Below, one piece after another: positions 20,158 through 28,117 of a DNA stretch of 51,141 nucleotides. Every line of letters starts with the position of its first letter. Position 1 is the first letter of the stretch. This DNA comes from Actinomycetes bacterium (GTDB lineage Bacteria; Actinomycetota; Thermoleophilia; RBG-16-64-13): the NCBI GenBank assembly GCA_021372435.1, contig JAJFUK010000134.1, positions 1-51,141 on the forward strand, given 5' to 3'. Under the pieces are notes generated by a model. It did not search any database. It was given only the letters and a program-made list of their open reading frames with translations, and had not been told where the DNA came from. The translations under genes were made by a program, and so were the position numbers.

Positions 20158-20736
20158 ATGCCCATGGACATGAAGGGTTCGAGAACCGAGCAGAACCTGA
20201 TGAAGGCGTTCGCCGGGGAATCCCAGGCGCGTAACCGCTACACGTTCTACGCGGACGTGGCGGAGCGGGAGGGATACCTGCAGATCGCTCATCTGTTCCG
20301 CGAGACGGCCGACAACGAACGGGCCCACGCCTACGGCTTCTTCAGTCTCTTGGACGGCGGTATGCCGGAGTTCACGGCATCATATCCCGCGGGGCCGGTG
20401 CACACCACGGCCGAGAATCTCAAGGCTGCCGCGGAAGGCGAGCTCATGGAGTGGGGGACGCTGTACCCTGATTTCGCGGACGTGGCCGAGCAAGAAGGCT
20501 TCAACAAAGCGGCCGCGGTCTTCCGCAAGGTGTCCGGCGCTGAGAGATACCATGAGCGTCGCTTCCGCAGACTGCTCGCCAACGTCGAAGGAGGCACGGT
20601 CTTCCGCAAGGAAAGCCCTACCCTCTGGAAGTGCCTGGAGTGCGGGTACGTGCACGAGGGCGATGAAGCGCCGAAAGTATGCCCGCTCTGTGGGAGGCCA
20701 CAGGCGTACTTCGAGGTCTATGGCGAGAACTACTAG
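20158..20736 (+). CDS. rbr: Rubrerythrin
   Basis: 192 residues. The N-terminal four-helix ferritin-like domain (ENLMKAFAGESQARNRYTFY, later DNERAHAYG and the second E..ExxH set) holds a diiron site. The C-terminal rubredoxin-like domain has CLECGYVHEG and CPLCGRPQ for one Fe(SCys)4 site. Rubrerythrins reduce hydrogen peroxide in the cytoplasm of anaerobes and microaerophiles. GAGAGGAGGATCTAC precedes the ATG. A large perfect hairpin downstream (20782-20821) suggests a monocistronic transcript. Confidence 0.95.
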   Translation: MPMDMKGSRTEQNLMKAFAGESQARNRYTFYADVAEREGYLQIAHLFRETADNERAHAYGFFSLLDGGMPEFTASYPAGPVHTTAENLKAAAEGELMEWGTLYPDFADVAEQEGFNKAAAVFRKVSGAERYHERRFRRLLANVEGGTVFRKESPTLWKCLECGYVHEGDEAPKVCPLCGRPQAYFEVYGENY

Positions 20737-20781
20737 TACGACCGGTACACGTTGACAGACGGGGTGGATCCCGCCTGATCC

Positions 20782-20821
20782 GCGCCGGGGCCCGGGCGGG
20801 CTGCCGCCCGGGCCCCGGCGC
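20782..20821 (+). terminator. Strong hairpin terminator after rubrerythrin
   Basis: An 18-bp perfect stem (starting GCGCCGGGGCCCGGG) around a GCTG loop, about 45 nt after the stop, followed by CTTGTC. The T-tract is weak, but the stem is very stable. Confidence 0.75.
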
Positions 20822-20888
20822 CTTGTCAGGCCCACCGGCGGCGCCAGCCTCATTCTTTGGTCGGAGCATGACCGCCGTAGCGGGGCGG

Positions 20889-20894
20889 TAGGCT
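20889..20894 (+). promoter_or_regulatory. -10-like box just before comEA
   Basis: TAGGCT ends 6 nt before ATG 20901, and no Shine-Dalgarno is present. This is compatible with a leaderless transcript starting at the A of ATG, but the hexamer is a weak match. Confidence 0.3.
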
Positions 20895-20900
20895 TCGGGC

Positions 20901-21617
20901 ATGCTCGGCCTCCCCACAAGACGCCTCTTCGTATACATCGCCGCCGGCCTGGTCGTGTTGGTGGTGGGCACGCTCGGTCTCCTGTCGCTGCGGAGCGGGG
21001 CCGTCGAGCCGGGAGAAGGGATCGTCGTCCAGGCCGGCGAGACGGCCGTCAGCGGGGCCGGGACGGAATACGGGTTTGCCGGCGGCGCGGAAGGCCTCGG
21101 AGAGGGCACGGAGCCGGCGACCACCACCACCACGCAGACGCCGATGATCTGGGTGCAGGTGGCGGGGGCGGTGCGGCGCCCGGGCGTATATCAGGTGCCG
21201 GCGGACGCCAGGGCCTTCCAGGCGGTCCGAGAGGCGGGCGGCTTCACCGACGACGCCGATCAGGAAGCAGTTGCGCTGGCGGCTCAGTTGAGCGACGGCT
21301 GCCGGATAGACGTCCCCCGGACCGGCGAGCGGGCCGCCGGAGAGGCCGGGTCGCCGGTCCAATCATCGGCAGGTATCAGCGCGAGTGTGACGGGCCCGGA
21401 CTCGGCGCCGGGCGGTTCATCGATCGCCCCGGTGAACCTCAACTCCGCCGCCCTCGAGCAACTGGAGACTCTGCCTGGCATCGGTCCCTCTCTGGCTCAG
21501 CAGATCATCTCGTACCGGGAGACCCACGGGCCCTTCACGTCCGTCGACCAACTCACCGACGTTCCAGGCATCGGACCGGCCCGGCTCGAGCAGTTGCGCC
21601 CTCTGGTGGGACTCTGA
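20901..21617 (+). CDS. comEA: Competence protein ComEA (DNA receptor)
   Basis: 238 residues. One N-terminal membrane anchor (LFVYIAAGLVVLVVGTLGLL) is followed by a low-complexity linker, an SLBB domain (IWVQVAGAVRRPGVY...) and a C-terminal double helix-hairpin-helix DNA-binding domain (VNLNSAALEQLETLPGIG...VPGIGPARLEQL). ComEA binds incoming double-stranded DNA outside the membrane and hands it to ComEC, encoded 6 nt downstream. Domain order and length are standard. Confidence 0.95.
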   Translation: MLGLPTRRLFVYIAAGLVVLVVGTLGLLSLRSGAVEPGEGIVVQAGETAVSGAGTEYGFAGGAEGLGEGTEPATTTTTQTPMIWVQVAGAVRRPGVYQVPADARAFQAVREAGGFTDDADQEAVALAAQLSDGCRIDVPRTGERAAGEAGSPVQSSAGISASVTGPDSAPGGSSIAPVNLNSAALEQLETLPGIGPSLAQQIISYRETHGPFTSVDQLTDVPGIGPARLEQLRPLVGL

Positions 21618-21623
21618 CGGGCA

Positions 21624-24461
21624 GTGCGATCCGACGGGGACGACCGCGACGGGACCGATCGGTCCGAGAACGGCTGCGACCGGACCGATCGCCCCGAGAA
21701 CGGATACCGCGGCGATGACACCGGTAAGGACCGTGGTGGCGAGACAGGCGGCGGTACGGCGGGGTGGTTCGTGCGTAGAGCCGGATTGGCCCGGTTCACC
21801 ACGTTCGCCTGCGCCCTCGGCTTCGCGCTCTCCGCCTTCATCGGCGCGCAGCCTGTCCTTGCGCTGCTCGGGCTCATGGCGTCGCTGGCCGGCGCGCTTG
21901 TCGGTTCCGTCGAGATCAGCCGCCAGAAGCGCCGGGCTTCGCGGCCGGCCTCGCGGAACTTGTCGCAGGCGGCCGCCTGGCTGGTCTTGTCGTCGGTACT
22001 GCTGACAGGGATGTTCGGCGGGTACCTGGCCGGCGGTGTCAGGGTGGCGGCGCTGGTGGGGGGGACTCTGCAGGCACGGGTGGGAGAAGCCGTGGAGGCC
22101 GAGCTCTGTCTGACCGGCCAGGTCCGTTCGTACGGGGGGTGGCAGAGTGTCACCGCGGTCGTACGGACTCTGCGCAGCGCCGGCTCCGGCCGCGTTACGG
22201 CTCTCGACGCTCAGGCCGTCGACGAGACGCTCCTGCTCGAGGTGCCGCCTCTGGATGACAAAGCCTCCGAGAGCCTTCCCCGGGGAACATCATCCCCTGT
22301 GACGCTCGATCAGGGGATGATCATCGTCGCCAGGGGGATCATCGAACGGCCGGATGGACCCTCGAGCTCGGGGTACGACCAGGCCCGCCATCTGCTCCAC
22401 CAGGGCATCGAAGTAGTCTTCCGCGCTGAAAGCGCGAGGGCCCTTACCGTCGTCGGACATCGGGGCGGCTTCTCCGGCCGGTTCGACCGGCTGCGGGCGT
22501 CCGCCCGTTCCCATCTCAGCCTGGGGCCGAGCGATCCCGTGAACGAGGTCCTTCAAGGGGTGGTCATGGGCGACACCCTGGGGATCGACCAAGAATGGAT
22601 GAGCGCGTTTCGCCGCTCGGGCACGGCTCACATGCTGTCGGTCAGCGGACTTCACGTGGCCAGTCTTGCGGCGATCATGATGGGGCTGGCAAGAGTACTG
22701 GGCGCCGCGCGTTGGGTCGGCTTCCTCATGGCCATGGTCTCGGCGCTTCTCATGATCCCCTTCGTGGGAGCCTCGCCGCCGATCGTCAGGGCGGCGGTCA
22801 TGATCTGCGTCGTGTTGACGGGGCGTTGGCTGGGAAGGGGCCGGGACCAATGGCAGGTCCTCGGCCTGGCCGCGGTCGTCGTTCTGGCATTGAATCCGTT
22901 CGCCGTTTTCGACGTGGGTTTTCAGCTATCGTTCGCCGCTTTCGTGGGGATGCTCGCCCTTCTCGGTCCGCTCGAAAGAGGTCTGCGGCGTCTTCCGGAC
23001 GGGATACGTTCCAATGTGGCCGTGTCGATCGCGGCCAGCGCAGGGACCGCTCCGATATCCTTGGCCGTCTTCGACCAGACCTCGCTCGTGTCGCCGCTCG
23101 CCAACCTGCTTGTCGTGCCCACGCTGCCGGCGGTCACCGGTCTGGGCATGGCGAGTGCGTTCTTGGGTTTTGCGTGGAGCGGCATGAGCATCGTATTGGA
23201 TGCCCTGGCTTCGCTGCCCATGATGTGGACGATCCAGGTGTCCCGCCTCATGGCGGTCGCCCCCGTGCTGAGCGTTGCCGATCTCGGCCGGGCGCTGCTC
23301 GCGGTGGCGATCGGGCTGGTCACGCTTCCGGCCGCCCTCGCGCTGGCGGGGCATGCCGTCCGCCCGCCGCCGTGGGCGCGGTTTTCCCGGGCGATGCGGT
23401 CTCTGATCTGGATACGTGCTCACCGGCCCGGCAACAGACGGTTGGCGGCGACGCTCAGCATGCTGCTCGTCCTGGCCGGCATGGCCGTGGGAACCGGAGC
23501 ATATCCGGCGATGGTGCGCGGATGGGAGGCCCTGGAGACCTTGGCGCCGGGCCGGGGATGGCCCGATCAGGTGGAGGTACGTGTTCTCGATATCGGCCAG
23601 GGGAATGCCGTCTTGGTACGCACCCCCGAACACCACGCCCTGCTCTTCGACGGCGGTCCTGCCGGTTGCGGCCTTGGCGGCCGGCTGCGTGATCTCGGGG
23701 TCCACACGCTCGACCTGGTGGTCATCTCCCATCCGCATGCCGACCATTTCGCCGGGTTGCTCGAATCGTTGGACGGTTTGGAGGTAGATACCCTCATCGA
23801 CCAGGTGCGGGTGGTCCCGGCTGCGGACCCGGCGGCAAGTACGGGCGGGCAAAGCGCGGCCGGCGAGGCGGTGGCGGCAAGCGCCCAGGCAGGAGGCGAA
23901 GAGGCAGGGGAGGCCGGGGATTACCTGCGTATGCGCCGGGACCTTGCAGGGGATGGATGCCGCTATGTCCTTGCAGCGACGGGTCATTCGGTCAAGGTAG
24001 ACGGCCTGCTGGTGCGCTTCTACGCTCCTTTACTTCCGCTTGTTCTGGCCTCCGGGCCCGATCCCTGGTCGGTCAAGGGCGGGGAACCCTCGGGCGACGA
24101 GCTCAACGCCGCGTCACTGGTGGCAGTCGTGAGCTTTGGAGAGGTCGACGTGCTCATCCCCGGCGATGCCGAAGCCGAAGTCCTTGAACGTTATGACCTG
24201 CCGCCCTGCGAGCTGGTCGTGGTTCCGCACCATGGGAGCCGGAACGCGGTTACCGAACCGCTCTTGGCCGCGCTCGAAGCACGCGCCGCCGTGGTCTCTG
24301 TCGGCGAGGGCAACTACTTCGGCCACCCGGACGCAGGCACCATGGCGCTCTTGCAGAAGACCATCGGCACCGTGTTTCGCACGGATCTTGCCGGTTGGGT
24401 ATCCTGTACGATGAACGAGGACAGGATGCTCATCACCTCGGAGAGGACGTCCAACCGGTGA
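21624..24461 (+). CDS. comEC: DNA uptake channel ComEC/Rec2
   Basis: 945 residues. Multi-spanning membrane protein: N-terminal DUF4131-type region, the Competence domain (GTAHMLSVSGLHVASLAAIMMG and following helices), and a C-terminal metallo-beta-lactamase domain (VRVLDIGQGNAVLVRT, ISHPHADHFAGLLES, VVVPHHGSRNAVT) thought to degrade one strand. It transports single-stranded DNA across the membrane. GTG 21624 has no clear ribosome site; its first ~45 residues are charged tandem repeats (DRSENGCDRT-like), so a later start near GTG 21771 is possible. A Gly/Ala-rich insert (nt about 23815-23930) interrupts the MBL domain. Its TGA overlaps the holA GTG. Confidence 0.93.
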   Translation: MRSDGDDRDGTDRSENGCDRTDRPENGYRGDDTGKDRGGETGGGTAGWFVRRAGLARFTTFACALGFALSAFIGAQPVLALLGLMASLAGALVGSVEISRQKRRASRPASRNLSQAAAWLVLSSVLLTGMFGGYLAGGVRVAALVGGTLQARVGEAVEAELCLTGQVRSYGGWQSVTAVVRTLRSAGSGRVTALDAQAVDETLLLEVPPLDDKASESLPRGTSSPVTLDQGMIIVARGIIERPDGPSSSGYDQARHLLHQGIEVVFRAESARALTVVGHRGGFSGRFDRLRASARSHLSLGPSDPVNEVLQGVVMGDTLGIDQEWMSAFRRSGTAHMLSVSGLHVASLAAIMMGLARVLGAARWVGFLMAMVSALLMIPFVGASPPIVRAAVMICVVLTGRWLGRGRDQWQVLGLAAVVVLALNPFAVFDVGFQLSFAAFVGMLALLGPLERGLRRLPDGIRSNVAVSIAASAGTAPISLAVFDQTSLVSPLANLLVVPTLPAVTGLGMASAFLGFAWSGMSIVLDALASLPMMWTIQVSRLMAVAPVLSVADLGRALLAVAIGLVTLPAALALAGHAVRPPPWARFSRAMRSLIWIRAHRPGNRRLAATLSMLLVLAGMAVGTGAYPAMVRGWEALETLAPGRGWPDQVEVRVLDIGQGNAVLVRTPEHHALLFDGGPAGCGLGGRLRDLGVHTLDLVVISHPHADHFAGLLESLDGLEVDTLIDQVRVVPAADPAASTGGQSAAGEAVAASAQAGGEEAGEAGDYLRMRRDLAGDGCRYVLAATGHSVKVDGLLVRFYAPLLPLVLASGPDPWSVKGGEPSGDELNAASLVAVVSFGEVDVLIPGDAEAEVLERYDLPPCELVVVPHHGSRNAVTEPLLAALEARAAVVSVGEGNYFGHPDAGTMALLQKTIGTVFRTDLAGWVSCTMNEDRMLITSERTSNR
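21653..21712 (+). repeat. 30-nt imperfect tandem repeat at the comEC 5' end
   Basis: Two 30-nt units, each with GACCGATC, four variable bases and GAGAACGG, encode DRSENG / DRPENG peptides before the first membrane segment. Confidence 0.75.
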
Positions 24462-25435
24462 ACACGAAAGGCCGTCGGCCCCTGAAGGCCGCCTATCTGA
24501 TAGTGGGCGACGATCTGCCGAAGATCGAACTCGCCCTCAAACGCCTTAAAGAGCGCATAGTGGAGCAGTCCGGCAGCGATCTCGACATCGACGAATTCGA
24601 TGCGTCGGTCGACCCTGCCGTCCAAGTGGTCAATGCCGCCAACACCATGGCCTTCTTGGGGGGCGTGCGGCTCGTGTTGGTCCATGGGACACAGGCGTGG
24701 CTCAAGGCCGACAAGGATGTCGTCGTGGCATATCTCAGGTCGCCGGCTCCCGATGCCTGCTTGACCCTGGTGGCGGAAAAGCTCCCGCCGAACGACCCGC
24801 TCCGTGTTGCGATGAAGGAGCACGGCGAGGTCCTCGAGTACCTGGCGCCCAAGGAAGGCCAACTCCCGCAATGGTTGGTGCAAGAAGCGGGTCGCCGGCT
24901 GCAGATGGACCTGGGCTACCAAGAAGCGCGGCTCATGGTCGAAAGATGTGGCACCAACCAGGCCGTTCTGCTTCGCGAGCTGGAGAAACTGCAGCTATAC
25001 GCGGACGGTAGGCGCGTGACCGCCGACGATATCCGTCTCTTGGCGACTCCTTCGGTGGAGGCCGGTATCTTTGACCTGCTCGACTCGCTGGCTATGGGGA
25101 AAGGCTCGGCCGCTTTTTCGATCGCCGACGATCTGCTCGGCTTGGGAGAAAGGACGGAGACGCTGTTCTATCGCATCCTGCGCCACTTCCAGAACCTCAG
25201 CCGGGTGGCGGCGATGAGAGATGAGGGCATGGGGCAGGAAGCCATAGGGGCGGAACTCAAGATGAAACCGTTCGCCGTCCGCAAGCTGATCGAGCAGTCG
25301 TCCTCACTCGGAACGGACGGCATATCACGGAGACTGGCGGTGCTGGCCGAGACCGACGCCCGCATGAAGGGCATGGGCACGCTGCCGGACGAGGTGGAAC
25401 TGCAGCTATGCCTGGGCCGGCTGCTGGGCGCCTGA
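24458..25435 (+). CDS. holA: DNA polymerase III delta subunit
   Basis: 325 residues from GTG 24458 (GTGA overlap with comEC). Clamp-loader subunit that opens the sliding clamp. AAYLIVGDDLPKIELAL at the N-terminus, the LNA-like helix region and the C-terminal collar (LFYRILRHFQNLSRV...LKMKPFAVRKL) fit HolA. Its place between comEC and rpsT is the classic Gram-positive arrangement. It ends 29 nt before the convergent rpsT. Confidence 0.92.
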   Translation: MNTKGRRPLKAAYLIVGDDLPKIELALKRLKERIVEQSGSDLDIDEFDASVDPAVQVVNAANTMAFLGGVRLVLVHGTQAWLKADKDVVVAYLRSPAPDACLTLVAEKLPPNDPLRVAMKEHGEVLEYLAPKEGQLPQWLVQEAGRRLQMDLGYQEARLMVERCGTNQAVLLRELEKLQLYADGRRVTADDIRLLATPSVEAGIFDLLDSLAMGKGSAAFSIADDLLGLGERTETLFYRILRHFQNLSRVAAMRDEGMGQEAIGAELKMKPFAVRKLIEQSSSLGTDGISRRLAVLAETDARMKGMGTLPDEVELQLCLGRLLGA

Positions 25436-25464
25436 GCCGTCACATGCCGCCGGGGACGGGGACT

Positions 25465-25725
25465 TCAGAGCTGCGAGAGGAGTCGCGCCACCCTAGACTT
25501 CTTGCGCGCCGCGTTGTTCTTGTGGATGGCGTTGCGGGCGGCGGCCTTGTCGATAGTGGAGGTGAGCTTCTTGGCTGTCTGAGCAGCGCTGGTGGCATCG
25601 CCGGTGGTGATCGAATCTTTCAAGCGCCGGAGGTACGTCTTGATGGACGACTTGTAGCGCAGGTTCTCCAGGCGCTGGCGCTGGGCGATGCGGACCCGCT
25701 TACGCTGCTGCTTCGTGTTGGCCAA
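25465..25725 (-). CDS. rpsT: 30S ribosomal protein S20, TTG start
   Basis: 86 residues, basic, binding 16S rRNA early in assembly: MANTKQQRKRVRIAQRQRLE...NNAARKKSRVARLL. The only start that gives the family N-terminus is TTG at 25725-25723 on the minus strand, preceded by GGGAGG with about 8 nt spacing. In E. coli rpsT also starts with UUG, and that codon is involved in autogenous control, so the rare start may be functional here too. It lies convergent to holA and divergent from murJ (58 nt between starts). Confidence 0.96.
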   Translation of the reverse strand: MANTKQQRKRVRIAQRQRLENLRYKSSIKTYLRRLKDSITTGDATSAAQTAKKLTSTIDKAAARNAIHKNNAARKKSRVARLLSQL

Positions 25726-25765
25726 TCTTCATCCCTCCCGTCTTCCCTTCAAAGTCGCAGCAGTC

Positions 25766-25771
25766 TAGCAT
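25766..25771 (+). promoter_or_regulatory. -10-like box for murJ, leaderless spacing
   Basis: TAGCAT ends 11 nt before ATG 25783, and the interval has no Shine-Dalgarno. It lies in the 57-nt gap shared with the divergent rpsT. Confidence 0.4.
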
Positions 25772-25782
25772 AACCCTCGCAC

Positions 25783-27441
25783 ATGGGCAATGAGACCAAG
25801 AGACGCCTCGCGATGGCGGCCGGCTTTCTCATGCTGGCGACCGCCGGCTCCCGGATCCTGGGACTGATCCGGGAGATCGTCATGGTTGGTTATCTCGGGC
25901 TGGGTGCCGAGATGGGCGGGTTCACCGTAGCCATGAAGGTGCCCAACCTGGTACGGACTCTCCTGGCCGACACCGCCTTGTCGGCCGCCTTCATCCCGGT
26001 GTTCTCCGGCCTTTTGGAGAAGGAGCGCCGGCGCGAGGCCTGGCAGACGGCCTTCACGGTGACCGTGGTCGCCACCGGCGCGCTCGGCGTGGTAACGGTC
26101 TTGGGGATGGTCTTCGCCCCGGAGGTCATCAAGGTGGTGGCTCCAGGTTGGAGCAGCAAGTATCCGGACACCGTGGAGCTGACCGTGTCGCTCATGCGGG
26201 TGATGTTCCCCACGGTGGTGGTCATGGGTATTGCCGGGATCTTCATGGGCATCCTCAATTCCTACAACCACTTCACGATGCCGGCGGTGGCTCCCCTCGT
26301 TTGGAACCTGATCATCATCGGCGCGGTGGTGGCGTTCTCGGACAGATATGGCATGCAGGCCCTCGCCTGGGGGGTGATGTTGGGCACGGTGGCGGAGCTC
26401 CTCCTGCAGGTGCCGTCCGTGTGGAAGCGCCGCTGGAGACCGGACGCGGACGTGGGATCAGCCGGCACGGCCGGCGGGCGGCAGTCCGCCTGGCGCCTGG
26501 CTCTTCGCAGTCCGGAGGTCCGCCGGGTCGCGATCCTCCTCGGGCCGGTCATCCTCAGCCTGGGGATCGTCAACTTCAACTCCTTCATCGGCACCATAGT
26601 GGCGGCGCTCATCGGCGAGGAGGCGCCGGCCTACATCGACAAGGCGTTCCGCCTTTTCCAACTGCCGCAGGGGATGTTCGCCATCGCCATCGGTACGGTG
26701 CTTTTCCCTGTTCTGTCGCGCCACGGCGCGGCCCAGCGGATGGCGGAGTTCCGTGAAGACCTGTCTTTAGGCATCCGCCAGATCTTCTTTGTGACTCTAC
26801 CGTTCGCCGCGTTCTTCTCCATACTCGCCGTTCCCACGGTGCGGCTGATATACGAGCACGGCCGGGCTTTGGGCGACCAGGCGGCGATCGCAGGAACGGG
26901 ATCGGCGCTGCTCTTCTTCAGCGTGGGCATGGCCTTCGTGAGCGTGAACACCTTACTCAACCGCGCGTTCTACAGCATCCAAAAATCCTGGGTCCCGCTG
27001 GTCATGGGGGCTACCAACCTGGCGGTCAACGCCGCCCTGATGCTGCTCCTGTACAGACCGATGGGAGTCGGCGGGATCACACTGGCCACCTCGGTGGTGA
27101 GCATCGTCAACTTCTTCGGGCTTATGGCGCTGCTGGGGCCGCGCATCGGCGGGCTGGACGTGCGGGCGATAGCCTGGTCGGCCGGCCGGGCGATCATGGC
27201 TCTGGTCCCGCTGGGAAGTGCGGCCTACGCAGTGTGGTACGGACTGGACGCGGCTCTGGGTAGGAGTCTGTGGGCTCAGATAGTCTCAGTGGGCGCGGCC
27301 TACCTGGCAGGCGCCGCCGCGTACCTTCTGACTGCCTGGGCTCTGCGTATGCCTGAGCTGGGCGACATCATCGACTTGATCCGCCGCCGGCGCGACGTCA
27401 GCCCCGCCGACGAGGTCGTAGACCTCGGAGGCGGTGATTAG
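25783..27441 (+). CDS. murJ: Lipid II flippase MurJ
   Basis: 552 residues, MOP-superfamily membrane protein with about 14 predicted helices. It flips undecaprenyl-linked lipid II to the outer face for peptidoglycan synthesis. Typical features are the N-terminal SRILGLIREIVMVGYLG, LVRTLLADTALSAAFIPVFS, IAIGTVLFPVLSRH and LNRAFYSIQKSWVPL. The C-terminal cytoplasmic tail is short and acidic. It is convergent with the diiron-protein gene, with 53 nt between the stops and no obvious terminator hairpin. Confidence 0.95.
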   Translation: MGNETKRRLAMAAGFLMLATAGSRILGLIREIVMVGYLGLGAEMGGFTVAMKVPNLVRTLLADTALSAAFIPVFSGLLEKERRREAWQTAFTVTVVATGALGVVTVLGMVFAPEVIKVVAPGWSSKYPDTVELTVSLMRVMFPTVVVMGIAGIFMGILNSYNHFTMPAVAPLVWNLIIIGAVVAFSDRYGMQALAWGVMLGTVAELLLQVPSVWKRRWRPDADVGSAGTAGGRQSAWRLALRSPEVRRVAILLGPVILSLGIVNFNSFIGTIVAALIGEEAPAYIDKAFRLFQLPQGMFAIAIGTVLFPVLSRHGAAQRMAEFREDLSLGIRQIFFVTLPFAAFFSILAVPTVRLIYEHGRALGDQAAIAGTGSALLFFSVGMAFVSVNTLLNRAFYSIQKSWVPLVMGATNLAVNAALMLLLYRPMGVGGITLATSVVSIVNFFGLMALLGPRIGGLDVRAIAWSAGRAIMALVPLGSAAYAVWYGLDAALGRSLWAQIVSVGAAYLAGAAAYLLTAWALRMPELGDIIDLIRRRRDVSPADEVVDLGGGD

Positions 27442-27494
27442 CGAGTCCCGGCGGACGGCCCGGCCGTGAACAGGATCGGTCCCGAGTCCTCTTC

Positions 27495-27806
27495 TCAGGA
27501 TGCTTTCTTGGACTTCTTGATCTCCTCCTCCACCTCCTGGGCTCCCTCCGCATAGAACTGTTCTTCATCCGGAGCGAGCTCCTGAAGGAGGCGCAGGAAC
27601 TCCCCGGCGTGCACGCGCTCCTCGTCGGCGATGTCCTTGAGCACCTCGACGGCGAGGTCGTTGTCGATCGACTCGGCGAGTTGCATGTACAACTGGACCG
27701 CTTCGTATTCGGCCGCGATCATGAACCTGACGGCGCGGATCAGTTCGGCGTCGGTAAGCTTCCGGTCGGCGGCGAGTCCTGAGAAGGGGGATCCGAATTC
27801 GGGCAT
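27495..27806 (-). CDS. Encapsulated-ferritin-like (EncFtn) diiron protein
   Basis: 103 residues, two helices plus tail. E33 (AAEYEAVQLY) and E63-x-x-H66 (EERVHAGEF) reproduce the spacing of the iron ligands E32/E62/H65 of EncFtn, the cargo ferroxidase of encapsulin nanocompartments, which builds a diiron site across a subunit interface. The tail is acidic, then lysine-rich (EEEIKKSKKAS), with no clear encapsulin-targeting peptide (GSLxxGSLK type). No encapsulin shell gene is in this window. GGAAGGAAGG precedes the ATG. Possible roles are iron storage with a shell encoded elsewhere, or a free diiron protein. The family is clear; the role is open. Confidence 0.75.
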   Translation of the reverse strand: MPEFGSPFSGLAADRKLTDAELIRAVRFMIAAEYEAVQLYMQLAESIDNDLAVEVLKDIADEERVHAGEFLRLLQELAPDEEQFYAEGAQEVEEEIKKSKKAS

Positions 27807-27908
27807 GGCCTTCCTTCCTTTCCGGTGACGGGCTTTGCAGTGGGGCGCTCTAGGGTCGAAGGCGTTGAACCATCATCCGCTGTGATACCCCGGTGCGACC
27901 CGGCCATA

Positions 27909-28112
27909 ACCAGCGGCCGTCCACGCAGTCGGCGGGCCGGCAGTCGCCATGGTCGCCGAGCCGGCCGTCGCCATGGTCGCCAGCGGCCGTCCACGCGGTC
28001 GGCGGGCCGGCATGGTCGTGGTCGCCGAGCCGGCCGTCGTCATGGTCGCCGAGCCGGCCGTCGCCATGGTCGGCGGGCCGCTTGCCGCCCTGGTCGGTGG
28101 GCCGGCCGTCGC
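27909..28112. repeat. GC-rich intergenic minisatellite
   Basis: Fills most of the 311-bp gene-free gap 27807-28117. A 24-nt unit starting GTCGCCGAGCCGGCC occurs at 27952, 28021 and 28045, with degenerate copies after it. A 32-nt unit starting CAGCGGCCGTCCACGC occurs at 27911 and 27981. Several frames are open through it only because the repeat lacks stops, so it is not annotated as coding. It lies just past the 3' end of the GGDEF gene and upstream of the diiron gene. Confidence 0.85.
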
Positions 28113-28117
28113 CCCAC

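Noticed and set aside
27909-28112. CRISPR array
   Set aside because: Units are contiguous or interleaved GC-rich repeats without unique spacers, and no cas genes are nearby.
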